Assembly (NCBI GenBank): GCA_021234155.1
Contig: JAJEKV010000030.1
Coordinates: forward strand, 6,817,890 to 6,881,889
From: Isoetes taiwanensis
Taxonomy: Eukaryota; Streptophyta; Lycopodiopsida; Isoetales; Isoetaceae
Length of the DNA: 64,000 nucleotides
Reading direction: 5' to 3'
Below, piece after piece: positions 22,718 to 36,230 of this stretch. Position numbers and translations under genes: made by a program. How positions within the stretch are numbered: position 1 is the stretch's first letter; each line of letters starts with the position of its first letter. The notes under the pieces are model-generated. The model worked only from the letters and a program-made list of their open reading frames with translations, was not told the DNA's origin and did not search any database.

Positions 22718-25651
22718 GAGATGGTTGTTTGAAAGCATGTGGTCGCGTATATTGAGCGCCTATTTTCTTAACTTTTTTGTCTTATTCAAATTTCTCTCTT
22801 CTTGGTTTGAAAGTGCTCCAAATTCCTCTAGTTGATCCAATTTCGGGGCTAATTCTGCTACCCTTATAGAGATGCTTCATATGAACACAGAAATTTTCAC
22901 AATTATCAGAGAAAAAACAAAAATTACCTGTGGTTTTTCTGAAGGACCCTACTACTGAACTCTGGAATTCATTAATCATTCAGCAAATTTTTTGAAACAA
23001 TCTCTTTACTCCTGAATACACCTTTGTTCCTAGCACAGTCGAATTCGAGGTTGAATACAAACTCCTAGTTGGAAGAATTTGTGGGATCAAGTTGTGTTGC
23101 TCCTTCAGGCATTTTTCGAGTTCATTGTGAATGGGCGGAATTCGAAATATTTGTTGAAGTGTACTCTCACCTGGACATAGCTTAATTGGAAGGGAATTCA
23201 TCTTAGTTGTCTCTGGATTGACAATTTTTGCTTGATTGGTTACAATTAGATACCATTGAGATGACTTTCCGACCTCTGTTCAGTAAAGTAGAGTCTAATC
23301 AGTGGTTTCCTTCTCCACTGCTTTTCATTTTCCCCCTTTTTTGTTTCGTTGGATCCTTTTGAATTTTGCACGTACGTTTGTTGTTTTCTCCTGAGTTTTT
23401 CCTTATGGATTCTAAATGCCTTTTAAACCCTAAACATTTGGCATTCCTTCACTAAACTTCCAACCTCTGGCCACTTATTTCTGCTTCAGAAACTTCAATC
23501 CTTTCAAGAAAAGGTAGAGGATACTATCTTTTTTGGAAATTTTAACAATTTACTCCAAGAAAAGAGTATTATGGATCCCATTTCCCACAAAGTTCCTTGC
23601 TGGGATAATCTTTTGTTGATCCGGACTACCGTGGTTTACTGCATCCTATTCATCCTGCTACTCAGAGGCCATTTCCTTATGGTGTCTCCTGAGATCATCC
23701 CGTAATTCATTCTGATGCAGCTCTGGATGAGAGACTCAAGCGGATCAAGCCTCTTCATCTCCACCACCGCACATCTATAATGGTATTTCTTTAAATCTTC
23801 CTATTGTTCATTCCAAAATCGAGGTTTTATCTCAGTCTGCAGTTGTTATCAAAGTTAAAAAATGTGGCTTAAAATTGGATACACTTTGGGTTTTTCTTTT
23901 TAATTTGCACAAAGGACTTGTTATTCATTCTGTATACTGGCTTAATTTTCCATGCATTATGCTTGAATGTGGAAATCCGAGAGTAGCCAATTTCTTTATG
24001 AATTATGGTTCTCTAACATTTGAGACCTCTCAGGTCACCTTCCTTAAGTGGCATCCGAAACTTGATAATGAGCAAACGAACAACCTTGTATTGCTTCTAC
24101 ATCCTTATTTGGGTTGAATCCTATATATTGGGATGAAGAATGCTTCAGGCTTTTTTTCAACTCTATTGGCACATATGTCTCTACTGAATACTCTCGCTCA
24201 AGGCGATATCCCTCTATCTATTCCTTTCAAAGATGATTTTGGTTCAGAATCTTCTTTTACCCTCAGATGGTCTAATTGCCTTCTCAGTAGACATTTTTGG
24301 TATTCTGATTGTAGACCAAACTACAATATGGATGTTGCAGATGCTCATTCAGAAGATAAAACTCCTCCTGAGAGTCAGATAATAGACATGGCTCCTGCTG
24401 GACAGCTTCTCTCAAAAAACAACCAGATCAGACACATGTTAAGGAAAGTATTAATGGGATTATTAATGCCAGAAGTGAGGATCAATTCTCTAAACTACCA
24501 GAAGGTGACAGATTTAAATCGATGAGAGTTAATGGAAGCTTTAAGAGAATTCAAAAGCAGAAATCAGGTAAAGAGCAAAAAATGGATAATGGACTAATGG
24601 ATGATCAGGGTAGTTACTATGCTTTGAAAAATAAAGGAGCTATTGTAATTGGGGAGCCCAAACTTATTGTAAAAGGTAAAGTTCCAGATAAACCAGGTTC
24701 TGCTACAGAAAATTTAAGTTCAATTGAATAAGATAATCAAGGAGGCTAAGCGAAAGGATAAAGGTCAATGTTCTTACACTCTGTTGGACTTTTCTATCAA
24801 GAATATCAGTAAGAGTGGATCATTAAATGTTAAAATTCAAGACAAAGAAAACCAACCTTTGATTATTAAGTATCAAGTCAAGAACTTGAAAGAATCTTCT
24901 ATTCAGAAGATCTCAAATTCTGATCAGCCTTCAATAATAGATTCTCAGCAAATCCAAAAGATTCCAGCTTCTAATGATCCAAAGGTTTTTTCTTCTGGTG
25001 AAATGAATTGTCAACCTGTTAAGGAGCATGTAGCTACAGATACTCAGCAACATGTGCAATGCTCTAATTCATATCAAGTATTGTCTAACCTTAATAATGA
25101 GCTGGATGATGATTTATATAAGAGCACACCATGTGATTTATTTCCTCTTAGAGTCCCTCCTATCCAAGCAACCCAGCCAAATATTCCTCCTAATTTGACC
25201 TCTATCTCTTTGCCTTCTCTGATTGACTTGGATTCTCCTATGATCAAATGTTCCACATGTTCTCCCAAGATTTCAGATAAGTTTACAGATCAGATGGCCT
25301 CTCTGCAGGAAGGTGTCAATCAGGTTTTGCAAAGGCAGCAAAATGGTGAATCTACTCAAGTACATGACATTGACTTTGTAGCTGAGACTCCAGAGAATAA
25401 AGTAAGTGATATAGCTACATCTAAAAGAAGGGAGCTTCAAGAAAGGCTTGATTCCAGGCAAGTTACTGTTTCTTCCATGGTTAACTCTAAAAGTAAAAGA
25501 ATGTTCCATTCTCCTGGGGGATTCTCTGATTCAAGTGACAGTGAGAGTTATTGGAGTATAAAGAAAATTGGGATGAGGAGTATCTTATGCGGAGCCCTCA
25601 TATTCAGATTAAGGTTGACCAAAAAAATTTAAAAAGGAGAATTAAAAATAA

Positions 25652-28382
25652 CTAGTTATGGTGCCCGGCGTTGCCGAGCCTAGTGACAATTTGAAAGGTA
25701 GTTATTCAATGCTCAAAAACGTGTTGGGCATGTATTTCATATACAACAATTTCCGCATTTCCACTACAACTATTGGCGTTGCAGCGCTTATATTTGAATG
25801 ACCTTCAACAAATTGCGGAAGTGTCATCTTTAAAAGCTATCATGAAAAAATTGTACTGGATCATATAATGAGTTATTATAACACTTCTAAAGTTGCATAC
25901 ATCAAGTCATCAGTGAATATCTTTTAACATTTTTTAAAGCATCGAATGATCAATTGTTTTGGCAATACATAGCATTTAACATTTATTTATTATGTTTCAT
26001 TCTAAAGCAATAGAATGAGCAAGCCATTGACATCAACATATGCCATTGACGATACCAAACACCATCTTGTTAACCAGATCTATACATATAGAACACAAAA
26101 CCTTTACCCTGTAAATTATCGTGCACTTTATAGTGTTCACAGATAATGTAAAATTAAGTGCTGCAATATTAAGTGCAGCCAGAGGAAAGCAATTTAGAAC
26201 CATGTTGCCGAAGCTCTGGGAACATTAAGCCGCTTAGAACCATGTCGTTGAAGCCATGCAAACACAAAGAGCAGATGATGACCTATCCATGCAATTAGCA
26301 TACCATTGCCTCTCAACAATCATTGCTTTACAGTATTGTCACATCTTCAGAGCTATTCAGAGCTATGCAACTATCCAGCAATAAACATTTTGTTACATCT
26401 TATATTGATGAAGGATCTTTAGCAATAGCAATGAGCATTTCTGTGTCCAACATTCAAATGCGTGTATTACATAACTTATTGCAAAAGTATGAATGATAGC
26501 AGTAGTAAGTACTATATACTATCTCAAATATGATTCTTTACAGATATGCGAAAGTGAAGGATACCTGCAACCTATGCTTTTCAAGGTGCCATAAAAAAGG
26601 ACAGAAAAGGGCTCTGATGCAAACTATGGAGCAGAAAAGTACTGTCTGCTTATGAAGCAATCTTACACTTTTATCGAGATAGATATTGAGCCTCAAGGCA
26701 TGGAATGTATATACTCAATGAAATGGTGGATCAGATATGGTATCAAGCCTACACATGCAATACAGTCTATGCAAAGCATTGTGCACATAAGCTGCAATAA
26801 TTAGGGCTAGACACAAATTCTAAAAATAAGAGGGATCACCATACAATTAAGCTATTAGCGTAAAAACAGTGAAACTCTACATACCATATCATACCTTAGA
26901 CTTGAGAGAACTCCTACATAGCCTCTCTCTCCAAGGAGCTCTTCAAGTTTACATGGCATTGAAGGCATGTGCTCAAGAATATAGAGCCACTTAGAATCCT
27001 TCGAAATGTTTAAACCATTTCATCAAGCCTGCTGCATCATTGTATCACTCACTTCAATGCCTATTTAGAGTATTATTGTCAAGTGAGTGAAAATGAGATG
27101 AGATGTGTAAACCTGAGATGGCATGAAGCAGCCTGATTTGACACAGTTTGGGTGTTTATTGTCTTGACTTCTTCATTCGCGTCTGCATGGTTCCACTTAC
27201 ATATTTTGCCCCTCAATTACTCTTAGCTCCAAGCTGGTAAGCCTGCGAATTAGTCCAGCAGCCTGTGGTTACTCAAGAGGCCTGCAGATGCGCATTTGGC
27301 CCCTGAATTACTCTTAGCTCCATGCTGGCAAGCCTGCAGATCAGCAGCCTGTGGTTACTCAAGAGACCTGGAGATGCACAATGGCAGCTTGTAACATCAC
27401 ATTTGCATCTGCATTTGCTGCAACTTGTGGCAATACTTGAAAGATGAGCAAATAGTAATCCACATATTGACATGGCAAACAGAGTACCTATTTGTGATGA
27501 TGAAAAATTCACAGATTTATAGCAAAAAAATGAAGTAGAAATGCATGTATACGGGGAAAATGATAAAGATTAGCAAGTTATTTTGTTCTTAAGCAGCTCT
27601 GCCTTAGGCAAAACAACTGTTCTTACATTCTACAGATCATGGATCAGAGCTCAAAACAACTGCTTTCCTCTGTCCACGTCAAAGAAACAATAATCTTCGG
27701 AGCAAACACCGTGAAATAAAGAAAAATTTGCATCAGACAGGGAAGAAACCAAAAATTTGAAAACAAACTTAGGGTCAATGTTGCATGATGATTCCAGCAA
27801 AAAGAAACGAAATGGTGAAGAAAATGAGTTTCATAGTTGTATTTTGAACCAAAGAAGAGATATCATTGGAAATTATAGTCTTCTATTTCTTCCCTCAAAC
27901 TTTGCTAGGAGAACTAAAGCAGAAAAAGCGTAAGAGTACCTACAGATATGAGTATTGGAGCTTTGGCTATGGCTTTCATTCCGGTCGACCTCTCTTTCAA
28001 AGCCCTTTACTCTCTTATCCAACATTTTTTAGGTATATCTACAGAGTAGGCATTTATCAACAACCGAAAAACCCAAACAAAATTTGGCAGCTCTACCTGC
28101 ACAACCACATCGAATCGATATGGGAAAATAGATGCAGCATGGACTATTCGGTGGAAATCAGTGCTTGAGAAAACGTGGCTTTCATGCCGTGATAACATCC
28201 GCCAAAAATTGGGGATAGATCAAATTCGAATTCTCAAATCATAGGGGAAGGCACATGCCCGATTTTTAGAATGCCGTAAATGTTTTCCGTTAACAAAAAC
28301 CCCAAAACCTTAGAAAATCGAGTTAAATAAAATTCCAAAAAGTTTTTGGCCAAATCTGATAATCCCAAATTAACAAAGTAGA
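25652..28382 (-). mobile_element. non-autonomous Helitron (2731 bp)
   Basis: On the minus strand it begins TCTACTTTGTTAATTTGGG at 28382 and ends CACCATAACTAG at 25652. A 7-bp hairpin GCTCGGC-AAC-GCCGGGC (25663-25679, one G-T pair) stands 11 bases before the end. The flanks are A on one side and T on the other, the target Helitrons use, and there is no target duplication. Removing it restores the LINE ORF1 frame exactly. No Rep/helicase coding was found, so it is non-autonomous. Inside are a 91-bp tandem repeat (27204-27378) and an open frame at 27866-28168 (100 codons) that I do not recognise and that may be a captured fragment. Confidence 0.85.
27204..27378. repeat. 91-bp tandem repeat inside the Helitron
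   Basis: Two units share CCCCTSAATTACTCTTAGCT and CAGCCTGTGGTTACTCAAGA, with period 91 and a few small indels. Confidence 0.8.
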
Positions 28383-28526
28383 TAATAATAGCATTGATAA
28401 AGGTCTCAAATTCTATGGCTTTGATAAAACTCCTGCTGAGAATACAAGAAGTAAAAAAATTAAAAGGATTTCTAAAAGAGCAAAAATATAGCTTCTCCTT
28501 TTTTCCAATTTAAGTTTGTTGTTCCC

Positions 28527-31500
28527 ATGAAGATTCTAACTTTGAAGGTAAGGGGAATTAAGGGTCCTCTAAAAGGGAGGCGAGCTATAGCTCAGATTAA
28601 GCTCTATAATGCTGATATAATCATTTTTCAAGAGTTCAAGCTTCCTACCTTTGAATGTGGTAACTTAGGAGATTGGATTTATCCTGGATCTTCCTCTATT
28701 TGGATCGAGTCTTGTGGGGCTAGTGGTGGTTTAGCAATTATCTGGAAGAAAGATATTAGTCATCATCACTTTTATAACAGTCCTTCCAAAATGTGGCAAT
28801 CTGTTACTCTATCTGTGTCTAATTCTTCCTTTGGAATTATCAATATATATGCTTCTAGCAGCCCTAAAGATAGAGAACCTCTTTGGAATGAGATAAACAA
28901 TTTGCTTTCCTCCCAAAGTATTGATCATTGAATTGTGGCTAGAGATTTTAATAATACTCCTTCTTGGGATCTCAAATTGGGGAATAAGGTCAATATGATT
29001 AGAACTGAAAAGAATAATTGGGAGGCCCTTATCTCTAATAATAATCTTATTCATGTTCACTCTTCTACTTCAACCTTCACTTGATACATTCTATGTCTCC
29101 AATCCTAACAGTTTTGTTACTAGTGATGAGGGTACTTCTATATCTGATCATCAGTCTCAATTCTTTCATACCTCTCAGATCACTCAAATTCCAAGAACAG
29201 GAAATATTCCTTACAAATTCAATGCTTCCCTTCTTCTTAATGAAAAATTATGTTCTCAGTTTAGGAGCTTCTATAAGGATTTGGAGGAAAATAATGGAAT
29301 GAATAATATTCCTTTATCTATGAAAAGCTTCTATCTAAAGATAAAGAAAATCAAGAATTGGATCAAGAATTGGTCTAAGTCTAAGCATGAGGAGAGTCAT
29401 ATGGAAAAGGATCATTTGCTTAGATACATGAAGGAAATTAGATCTCTGCTACAAAATGATTCATGTAACTCAAATTTGCATCTGGGAGAAGACATCTTAA
29501 AGAGAAAATCAAAAACATTAAAGAAATGGAAGCCAAAAGTGCTGGTATTAGATGCAAAATCAAATATACAACTGATATAGATTATGGTAGTACTAAATTC
29601 TTTTTTAGGGTGGCTAAAAGCAGGCTGTTGAGAAACTCTATTTCTGAGGTTATGGATGAGTCTGGTTTAATTCATACTACTTAAAGGGGTATTGCTAATA
29701 CTTTTCATGCTAAATATAAGGATCTTTTTGAGTGTAAACCTATTCCTTTCAATGGTCTTGAGAATGCAAATGCTTTTAAGTCTCTCATTGGCACTATTCT
29801 TCCATCTGCCTCTGATAATATAGATTGTTCTATGGTCTCCCTGCCTTTTCAGGATGAAATCCTTAACATTCTTAACAGTTTCAGTAATGGGAAATCCCTG
29901 GTCCAGATGGGCTTCCTGCTAAATTCTATGTTAAATTCTGGGATGTTTTGAAAAATGACCTTACTTATCTTGTACATGGCTTCTGAAGGCTGAGCATTTG
30001 CATCCTTCCATCTCTAGTGGATTCATCTCTTTGATCCAAAGGTTAATCATCCTACCAATCTTCATGACTGGAGGCCTATCTCTTTAACTAATATTACCTA
30101 TAAGCTTTGTGCTAAGATCATTGCTTCCAGACTTAAGAATTTTTTGCAGAGAAATATCAGTCTAAATCAATCTGGATAATTATGTGGCTGCTATGGAGGG
30201 TCTCCACTGGAACAGGATTTCTAAACAAAATTGTGTTCTTCTTAAATTAAGTGTGTTTTTTATTCACTGAGATGGGATTTTCTTGATTTTGCAATGTCTA
30301 AGCTTGGATTTCTTCCTAAATTGAGAAATATTATTTTTGGTTTAAACTCCCGATCTAATTCAGCTGTTCTTATCAATGGTTCTCCTTCTAGCTTTTCCCC
30401 CCTTACTCTTGGTGTTAGGCAAGGTTGCCCTCTTGCCCCTTATCTTTTCCTAGTTGCAGCTGAGTTGCTTACTAAAGCTATTTCTCATTACCAAAATCTT
30501 AGTTTAATTAACGGTCTTCGGCTTCCAGATTCCAATGAATCTCTTAGTATTCTTCAATATGTTGATGACTCTTTCTCCTTTCTTGATGTTGAGATTTGAA
30601 ATATTGAGTTCTTTCTTAAAATTCTAAAGCAATTTTCAGCTGCTTCTGGTATCCAATTAAATATTGACAAAAGTTTGATAGTTGGAGACACTGCTCATCA
30701 AAGTCTGGCTGGTATTAAAGTTCTCTCCCCTCTTCAAGCTACTAAATTGTTAGGTATGCCTCTATCTCTGAATCATAGTATCAAAGGCTTGTGGGATCCT
30801 ATCTTATCTAGAATCAAGAAGAAGCTTAATAATTATAGGACTACTCTATCCTTGCTGGTGGAACTATGATTGCAAACTCAGTTTTGGCGAGCTCTCACGT
30901 TTATTTTTCCACTGCCTTGGTGGCCCGTAAACTAATTTATCATGATCTTGAGAAAGTTATAAGAGGCTTCATCTGGAATGGTAAACATCTGGTGAACTGG
31001 GACTCTATTTGCAGATCTAAGGCTTTGGGGGGGCCTTGGTTGCAAGAATATATTTCTTCAAGCTCAATCCTTAGCAGGTAAATTCATTCGTGGTAATCAA
31101 TCCGCTACTTCTAAGTTCATTAGATACTGGATTCATGAAAGTCATCCATATGGTCATCCTACTATTCAACATCTGCTATCTCGCTCTGCCTTTGTTAATC
31201 TCAAGCCTGCCCCCAATACCTCTTCCCTGATGTGCAATTTAATTAAAGCATGAAACTCTATTTCCCCAAATTATGATTTTGTATCAAAAGACAAACTTCA
31301 TGGTGAAATGTCTATTTTTTGGAATCCCATTCTTGCAGATCATGACACTACTATGTTTGCTATTCGGCATCCAAGGATTTGCAAAAAATGGTCTGATGCA
31401 GGTTTTACAGGATCATCTCTTGGACTAAGCTAAAAGAGGTCATAAGGGGCACTTCTTCGGATAAAGAAAACTTCTTCTATATTAAGCATCTGATGTGTAA

Positions 31501-32165
31501 CCTCTCTACTATTCCAGGAAATGGAGATTGGACTATTGATGGTAAGGTGTGATATAAAGTAAGGACTGTGTATAATGCCCTTTCTTGTAATGATGCTCCT
31601 TGTAGAGCTATGACTAAGTGGCCAATCAATGCTGATAATCTCAAGACTTTATTCTTTAATGTCTAGAATTCTTATTGTCCTCCCAAGATCTCTTATTTCA
31701 TCTGGCTTTTTGCTAATTGCAGTTTGAATAACCTTTTTTCCTTATCAAGGAGGAATCCCAATATTCCTGCTAGTTGCCCTTTACTCCGTGGTAATGATGG
31801 AACTATGAGTCATATCTTCTTCTGCAATAAGCTAAATGGGTTCTGGTCTTGGTTAAGTGATAAGTTTGGCATATATCACAATCAAGATCTTCTGTCCTTT
31901 ATTCAATCCAATGACAATTTCATTAACACTATTATTCATTCTGCTCTTTGGAATATTTGGAAGTCGAGAAATCGTGTTTTGTATGGGAATAAAAATCTTT
32001 CTATATTTTGGATTAAGTTGCATTTTCAATTTGACCTTGAAACTCTTGCTACTGCTCAAAAAAAAAAATTGGTACTAAATATGACAGGAAATGGGATTCA
32101 TATATGGATAGTACATGGGTTGTTTCGATATGTTTGCTTCAAATCTAAATGTCGTGGATTCTAAT
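28527..32165 (+). pseudogene. LINE 2 ORF2 (endonuclease, RT, zf-RVT), broken
   Basis: Starts at an ATG 35 bases after the ORF1 stop: MKILTLKVRGIKGPLKGRRA, with QEFK and WIES segments of an AP endonuclease. A TGA at about 28929 breaks it before VARDFNNTPSW. RT follows with GVRQGCPLAPYLF (about 30410-30450) and QYVDDSFSF (about 30557-30585), where the catalytic YADD is altered to YVDD. Further stops and frameshifts occur near 29580, 29680, 29890 and 30865. A C-terminal WNIWKSRNRVLYGNKN (about 31950-32000) matches LINE 1. Not able to make a whole protein. Confidence 0.85.
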
Positions 32166-32715
32166 ATTTTCTTCTCTGATGATCCTAGAATATCTTGAGT
32201 TCCTGCGAGGAGAAGAGAAAAGCAAGTTTGATAAGCAGTCTCCTTTTTGTGAACCTGTTATTGATGGTCTGTTTGAGAACAATTTGGCAACGTCAATGGA
32301 ATAAAATGTGATGAGGTTGGCTTGGCTCCTTATGATAAGGATAGTGAAGACTTGTGGGCTGCCATCTTCTGCCAAGAGGTTATTCAGATTCATTATTTGT
32401 GGTGGTTTTTGTTCAACAACATTTCAGCCTAATAGAAAGACAACTATCAAGATACAGATCGATGTACTATAGCCATAAGCAACTTTCAGATGTATATGGG
32501 TCACTAGGCCTCTTTGCTATACAATTTACTCATCATTCCAATCTATTTTTGGATATTGCTGGAATATAGTATTTATTTAGGTTTTGGTACTTTATAGTGC
32601 TTTTACACTATACCTTATTTCTTCATGTTTTGACTTCAAAAAGCATGGATGTTGCTTTGTATTTGAATTTTGATAATTAATGATAAAACCAACTCTTACT
32701 CTTTAAAAAAAAAAA

Positions 32716-33150
32716 TGGTGGCGAACTACGAACAAGAAAATCTCAAGACTACTAATAGGCCTATCGAACAAGACAACATGACAATAACATAAGCAGCCAT
32801 CAAAGCACAATAAAACTATCTAGCACACGAGCCAATGATGCACATTTAACTAAGCCCACGACATGACCAATAAGGTTTATCCTAGAAATCTTCAATGCTA
32901 AAGTTGAATTATCAAATGAATAGATATCTAAAGCATGGCATAGATAAGACGAGCATGCACACAAATGATATAACAAAATTTAGAGTTAATAGTCAACACT
33001 TTATCATATTAACTCAATAGCATATTATTCTCACATTACACATCTATTTCTATTTCTTTCTTTGTTTCCTCTATTGCTCTTGTAAGATCTAGATCTTTAG
33101 TGATAAATCTAAATCACCATTAGATTTAAGCAAATTCTCTATCTTCACAT
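32716..33150. other. intergenic stretch after LINE 2
   Basis: AC-rich and AT-rich DNA resembling the DNA at 21.8-22.7 kb in character. A phrase AGAGAGCAAGGAACCATTGAGAA is repeated just beyond, near 33190-33235. No gene seen. Confidence 0.4.
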
Positions 33151-33646
33151 TGACAGAAGGGAACGTGAGTAATATGAATAAAATATTCAGAGAGCAAGGA
33201 ACCATTGAGAATTTAGAGAGCAAGGAACCATTGAGAAATATCTTACATCACTGTAGCAGGGTATGATAAAAACTGTAGCTTATATATTTAATCACAATGC
33301 CGACCTCTTATTTTTAATCCGCAGCAAAATGTATCTCTGTGTCAATATCATCTATACATCTTACGTTCTATTTGAGCATCAGGTTCCGGCAGTTAAGCCT
33401 CACAGTCATACTCATAGGATCGATTCTGTCCTCTGTACATTGGACCGAAAATTTGTACAAGGGAAGTTCAAAACTATTGGGCGTATACCCCGGAATCATG
33501 CTTAATATATTAGGAAGATGATTATAATAAATATTGATCATAATAATGACCTGTAGAAATATCAACTGTCTCCATGAGTATGTTCATTCTGCACAATAGC
33601 TTAAGATTATGATATGAACTCCAAATTCCTACATTCCCCTTTCAGA

Positions 33647-34170
33647 TTATAATCTTATAACTTCTTTGCAATTCATCAACTCAGACAATTTCTGAAATCT
33701 CTTACATCCCAAAGCTTTTGTCAGTATGTCTTCTAACCGGTTCTTTGAACATATATATTTCAATGCAATTTTCCCTTTACTCACCATATCTCTTATGTAA
33801 TGCATTTCCATCTGTATGTGCTTGGTCCTTTTGTGTAAGACTGGATTTTTTGTTATTGCAATATAGCTTTAGTTATCACAGTATAGATCTATCCTACCTT
33901 CTTGCTTTACTCCAAGTTCTTCCAAAAATCTTCTTGTCCATACAATCTCCTTTGCTGCTAGAGTGGTTGAGGCACATTCTGATTCTGCAGTTGACAAAGC
34001 AATTGAAGATTGCTTCCTGCTTCTCCAGCTGATTCGACCTCCACCTGGAATTAGAATATAATCGTCTCCACACCAGTCTGCATCACTATGTGCTTTTATT
34101 TGCAAGTCTCCTATATTATACACTATTCCCTTGTTTTTAGAGCCCTTTAGATATCTTAGCACCTTCTTGG
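33647..34170 (-). pseudogene. copia RNase H and pol end
   Basis: HSDADWCGD, SWRSRKQSSIALSTAESE and KEIVWTRRFLEELG mark the RNase H domain. After an internal stop the frame carries on with HKRTKHIQMEMHYIRDMV and ILTKALGCKRFQKL to the natural pol stop at 33649-33647. Confidence 0.85.
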
Positions 34171-34465
34171 CAATCTGCCAATGACCTTATTCAGGATTAT
34201 TGTTAAATCTGCTCAAAGCATTTACAATAAAAGCTATATCTGGTCTGGTGTTATTTGCAATAAAAAGCAAACAATCTCTTAATTGTCTGTAAGGAGTTTT
34301 TAACATTAATTCCTTTTCTTGATCTGTTTTGGGGCACATGTCCTTTGACAATTTTGCCCCAGCTAAGATTGGTGAGGGTTACAATCTTGCATGTTGAATT
34401 TCTCTATCACTGTATCGATGTATTCACTTTGACAAAGTGTGGTCAACCTCCTTTCCCTACATCTT

Positions 34466-34990
34466 TTAACTTGAATTCCCAAGAATTTGGAAAGTTCTCC
34501 CAAATCTGACATATCTTCTTTTCAGAGTCTCTTTGCACTGTTTTAGAATTTCCATACCATTTGCTGCTAAGATACAATCATCAACATAGATTGCCATAAT
34601 ACAAAATTTATCTCCCTCTTTTAAAATATAAACATTCCCATCATGTACAAGTTTTTCAAATCCCTGCTCTTTCAAATATTGATTAATGCACATTAAGCAT
34701 AAACAGCTCGTTTCAACTTCCAAACTTTTGTTTTTCCCTTTTCATATCACTGTTTTATGTAAACTTCCTCATCTAGTTCAACATTAAGAAACACTGTACA
34801 TACATCCATATGGTGCAATTCCAAATTTAGCACATTGGCAATAGAAATAATCATCCTGATACTTGTCAATTTAACCACTGGTTATATGTTTCCTCAAAGT
34901 CTATAACTTTTCTTTGGGAATATCCTTGTGCAACTAACCTTGCTTTATATGTTGGGCTTCCATCTGCATTCTTTTTCACCTTATATACTC
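34466..34990 (-). pseudogene. copia reverse transcriptase fragment
   Basis: Contains YVDDCILAANGMEILKQCKE, the catalytic YVDD of copia RT, and upstream a degraded stretch (about 34740-34990) reading parts of the conserved fingers and palm. Frameshifts separate the pieces. Confidence 0.75.
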
Positions 34991-35073
34991 ATTCATTTCC
35001 AACAGCCTGTTTGCCCTTGGGCAAATCAACCAGTTCATATGTAGATATCTTTCAAAAGAGTTTATTTCCTCAT

Positions 35074-35472
35074 TCATGGCTTCTCTCCATTTATTAGCTT
35101 CTGTGCTATTGCTTCATCAAAAGTTTCTGGAACACCTGTTTGCATGATTATTAGAGCTTCAGGATCTTGTTCATGCAGCTGTAATCTGGAACTTTTTCCA
35201 TTTTCTTTTCTACCATAAAGGCTTGTGTCAAGATTAGCTTCCTCTATTAGCCTTTGACTTTCAGATTTCCTTTTTTTGAGTTTTATTTCATGATGCTCAT
35301 CCTTATGTTCTGGATTTTGATCTGTATCTGTACCATGAACTTGATCTGTACCATCATTTTCTGCAACCTGGTTCCTGTCATGATCATTAACAAATGATGC
35401 ATCTTTTTTTTTCCACATTCTGTTTAGAAAGGTTGATATCCTGTTCATTCTCATATAAGTCTGTAACATCAT
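35074..35472 (-). pseudogene. copia integrase-RT linker
   Basis: An open stretch of 132 codons with acidic, then basic sequence (HEIKLKKRKSESQRLIEEA) leading to GVPETFDEAIAQKLINGEKP, typical of the segment before copia RT where substitutions such as EP-x-T-y-x-EA are seen. Confidence 0.6.
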
Positions 35473-36230
35473 TTAGATTTGACCTGGAATCTTCAATCTT
35501 TCTATATTCAACTTGAGCGTTACTATTAAGCTTAGATATGTACAATTCCTTTTCCATAAAGACGACATCTCTACTTATTATAATGTTTCTTTTCTCTGGA
35601 TTATACATTCTATACCATTTAGAGTGTTCATCATAACCTACCAAATAGGTTATGACAGATCTGTCATCCAACTTCAGTTTATTTTCCTTAGGAATGTGTG
35701 TATACAATAGATAACCATATGCCCTGTATTTTTCAAAGCTAGGCAAGTTTCCTGACCATAAGAATTTTGGACAAATACCCCGTAAGTTTTTTGATGGCAG
35801 TACATTCTGCACCAACACAACAGTCTTTACTGCCTCCTCCCAAAGATGATTTAGTAATCCTGCATGCTTAAGCATAGACCTAACATCATTCAAAATTGAC
35901 TTGTTCTTTCTTTCTGCAACCCCATTCTGTTGGGGCATATAGCTACATGTAAATTGTCTTTTTATTCCCTTCTTTACGCAATACTTCTTAAATTTATAGG
36001 ATAAGTACTCACCTCCACGATCTGAACGAACACTTTATTCTTATGCCAGTTTCACATTCAGCCTGTACAGCAAATATTCTAAAAGCTTCGAATGCCAAAT
36101 TCTTTGTTCTCAGACAAAAAGCTCTTGTTTTTCTGCAGTAGTCATCCACAAAAGTTATAAAATAGCATTTTCCAGAGATTTCTGTTACATTTAATGGCCC
36201 AATAACTATACCAATCTATATGTTTGCCAA
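35387..36230 (-). pseudogene. copia integrase, broken
   Basis: The catalytic triad is visible in two frames: ITFVDDYCRKTRAF (first Asp, about 36120-36160), RSDRGGEYLS (second Asp, about 36000-36030, after a frameshift) and PQQNGVAERKNKSI (Glu, about 35900-35938). The C-terminal part with LVGYDEHSKWYRMYNPEKRN and ISRDVVFMEKE is open to 35387. Integrase would insert the cDNA copy; this one is broken. Confidence 0.8.

Larger units (their letters stand above)
23406..28491 (+). pseudogene. LINE 2 ORF1, frameshifted and split by a Helitron
   Basis: Open pieces at 23875-24117, 24133-24525, 24522-24731 and 24724-25632 lie in changing frames. The first has the feel of the DUF4283 domain of plant LINE ORF1 (SQVTFLKWHPKLDNEQ); later parts are Ser/Asn-rich. 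Near 25560 the frame shifts to KENWDEEYLMRS. This frame runs into the Helitron at 25651 and resumes at 28383, in phase, as SIDKGLKFYGFDKTPAEN, ending in a basic tail and a TAG at 28489-28491. ORF1 proteins bind element RNA. The start near 23406 is a guess. Confidence 0.6.
22718..32715 (+). mobile_element. L1-type LINE (LINE 2), long copy, decayed, holding a Helitron
   Basis: Contains ORF1 remnants, ORF2 from an ATG at 28527 through endonuclease, RT and zf-RVT-like regions, a 3' UTR and a poly(A) at 32705-32715. Its 3' end (CCAACTCTTACTCTTT then A-run) matches LINE 1. Without the Helitron it is about 7.3 kb. The 5' end is uncertain; GTGGCGA occurs at about 22711 and again just after the tail (32717-32724), a possible target duplication that would place the start near 22718. 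Confidence 0.75.
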
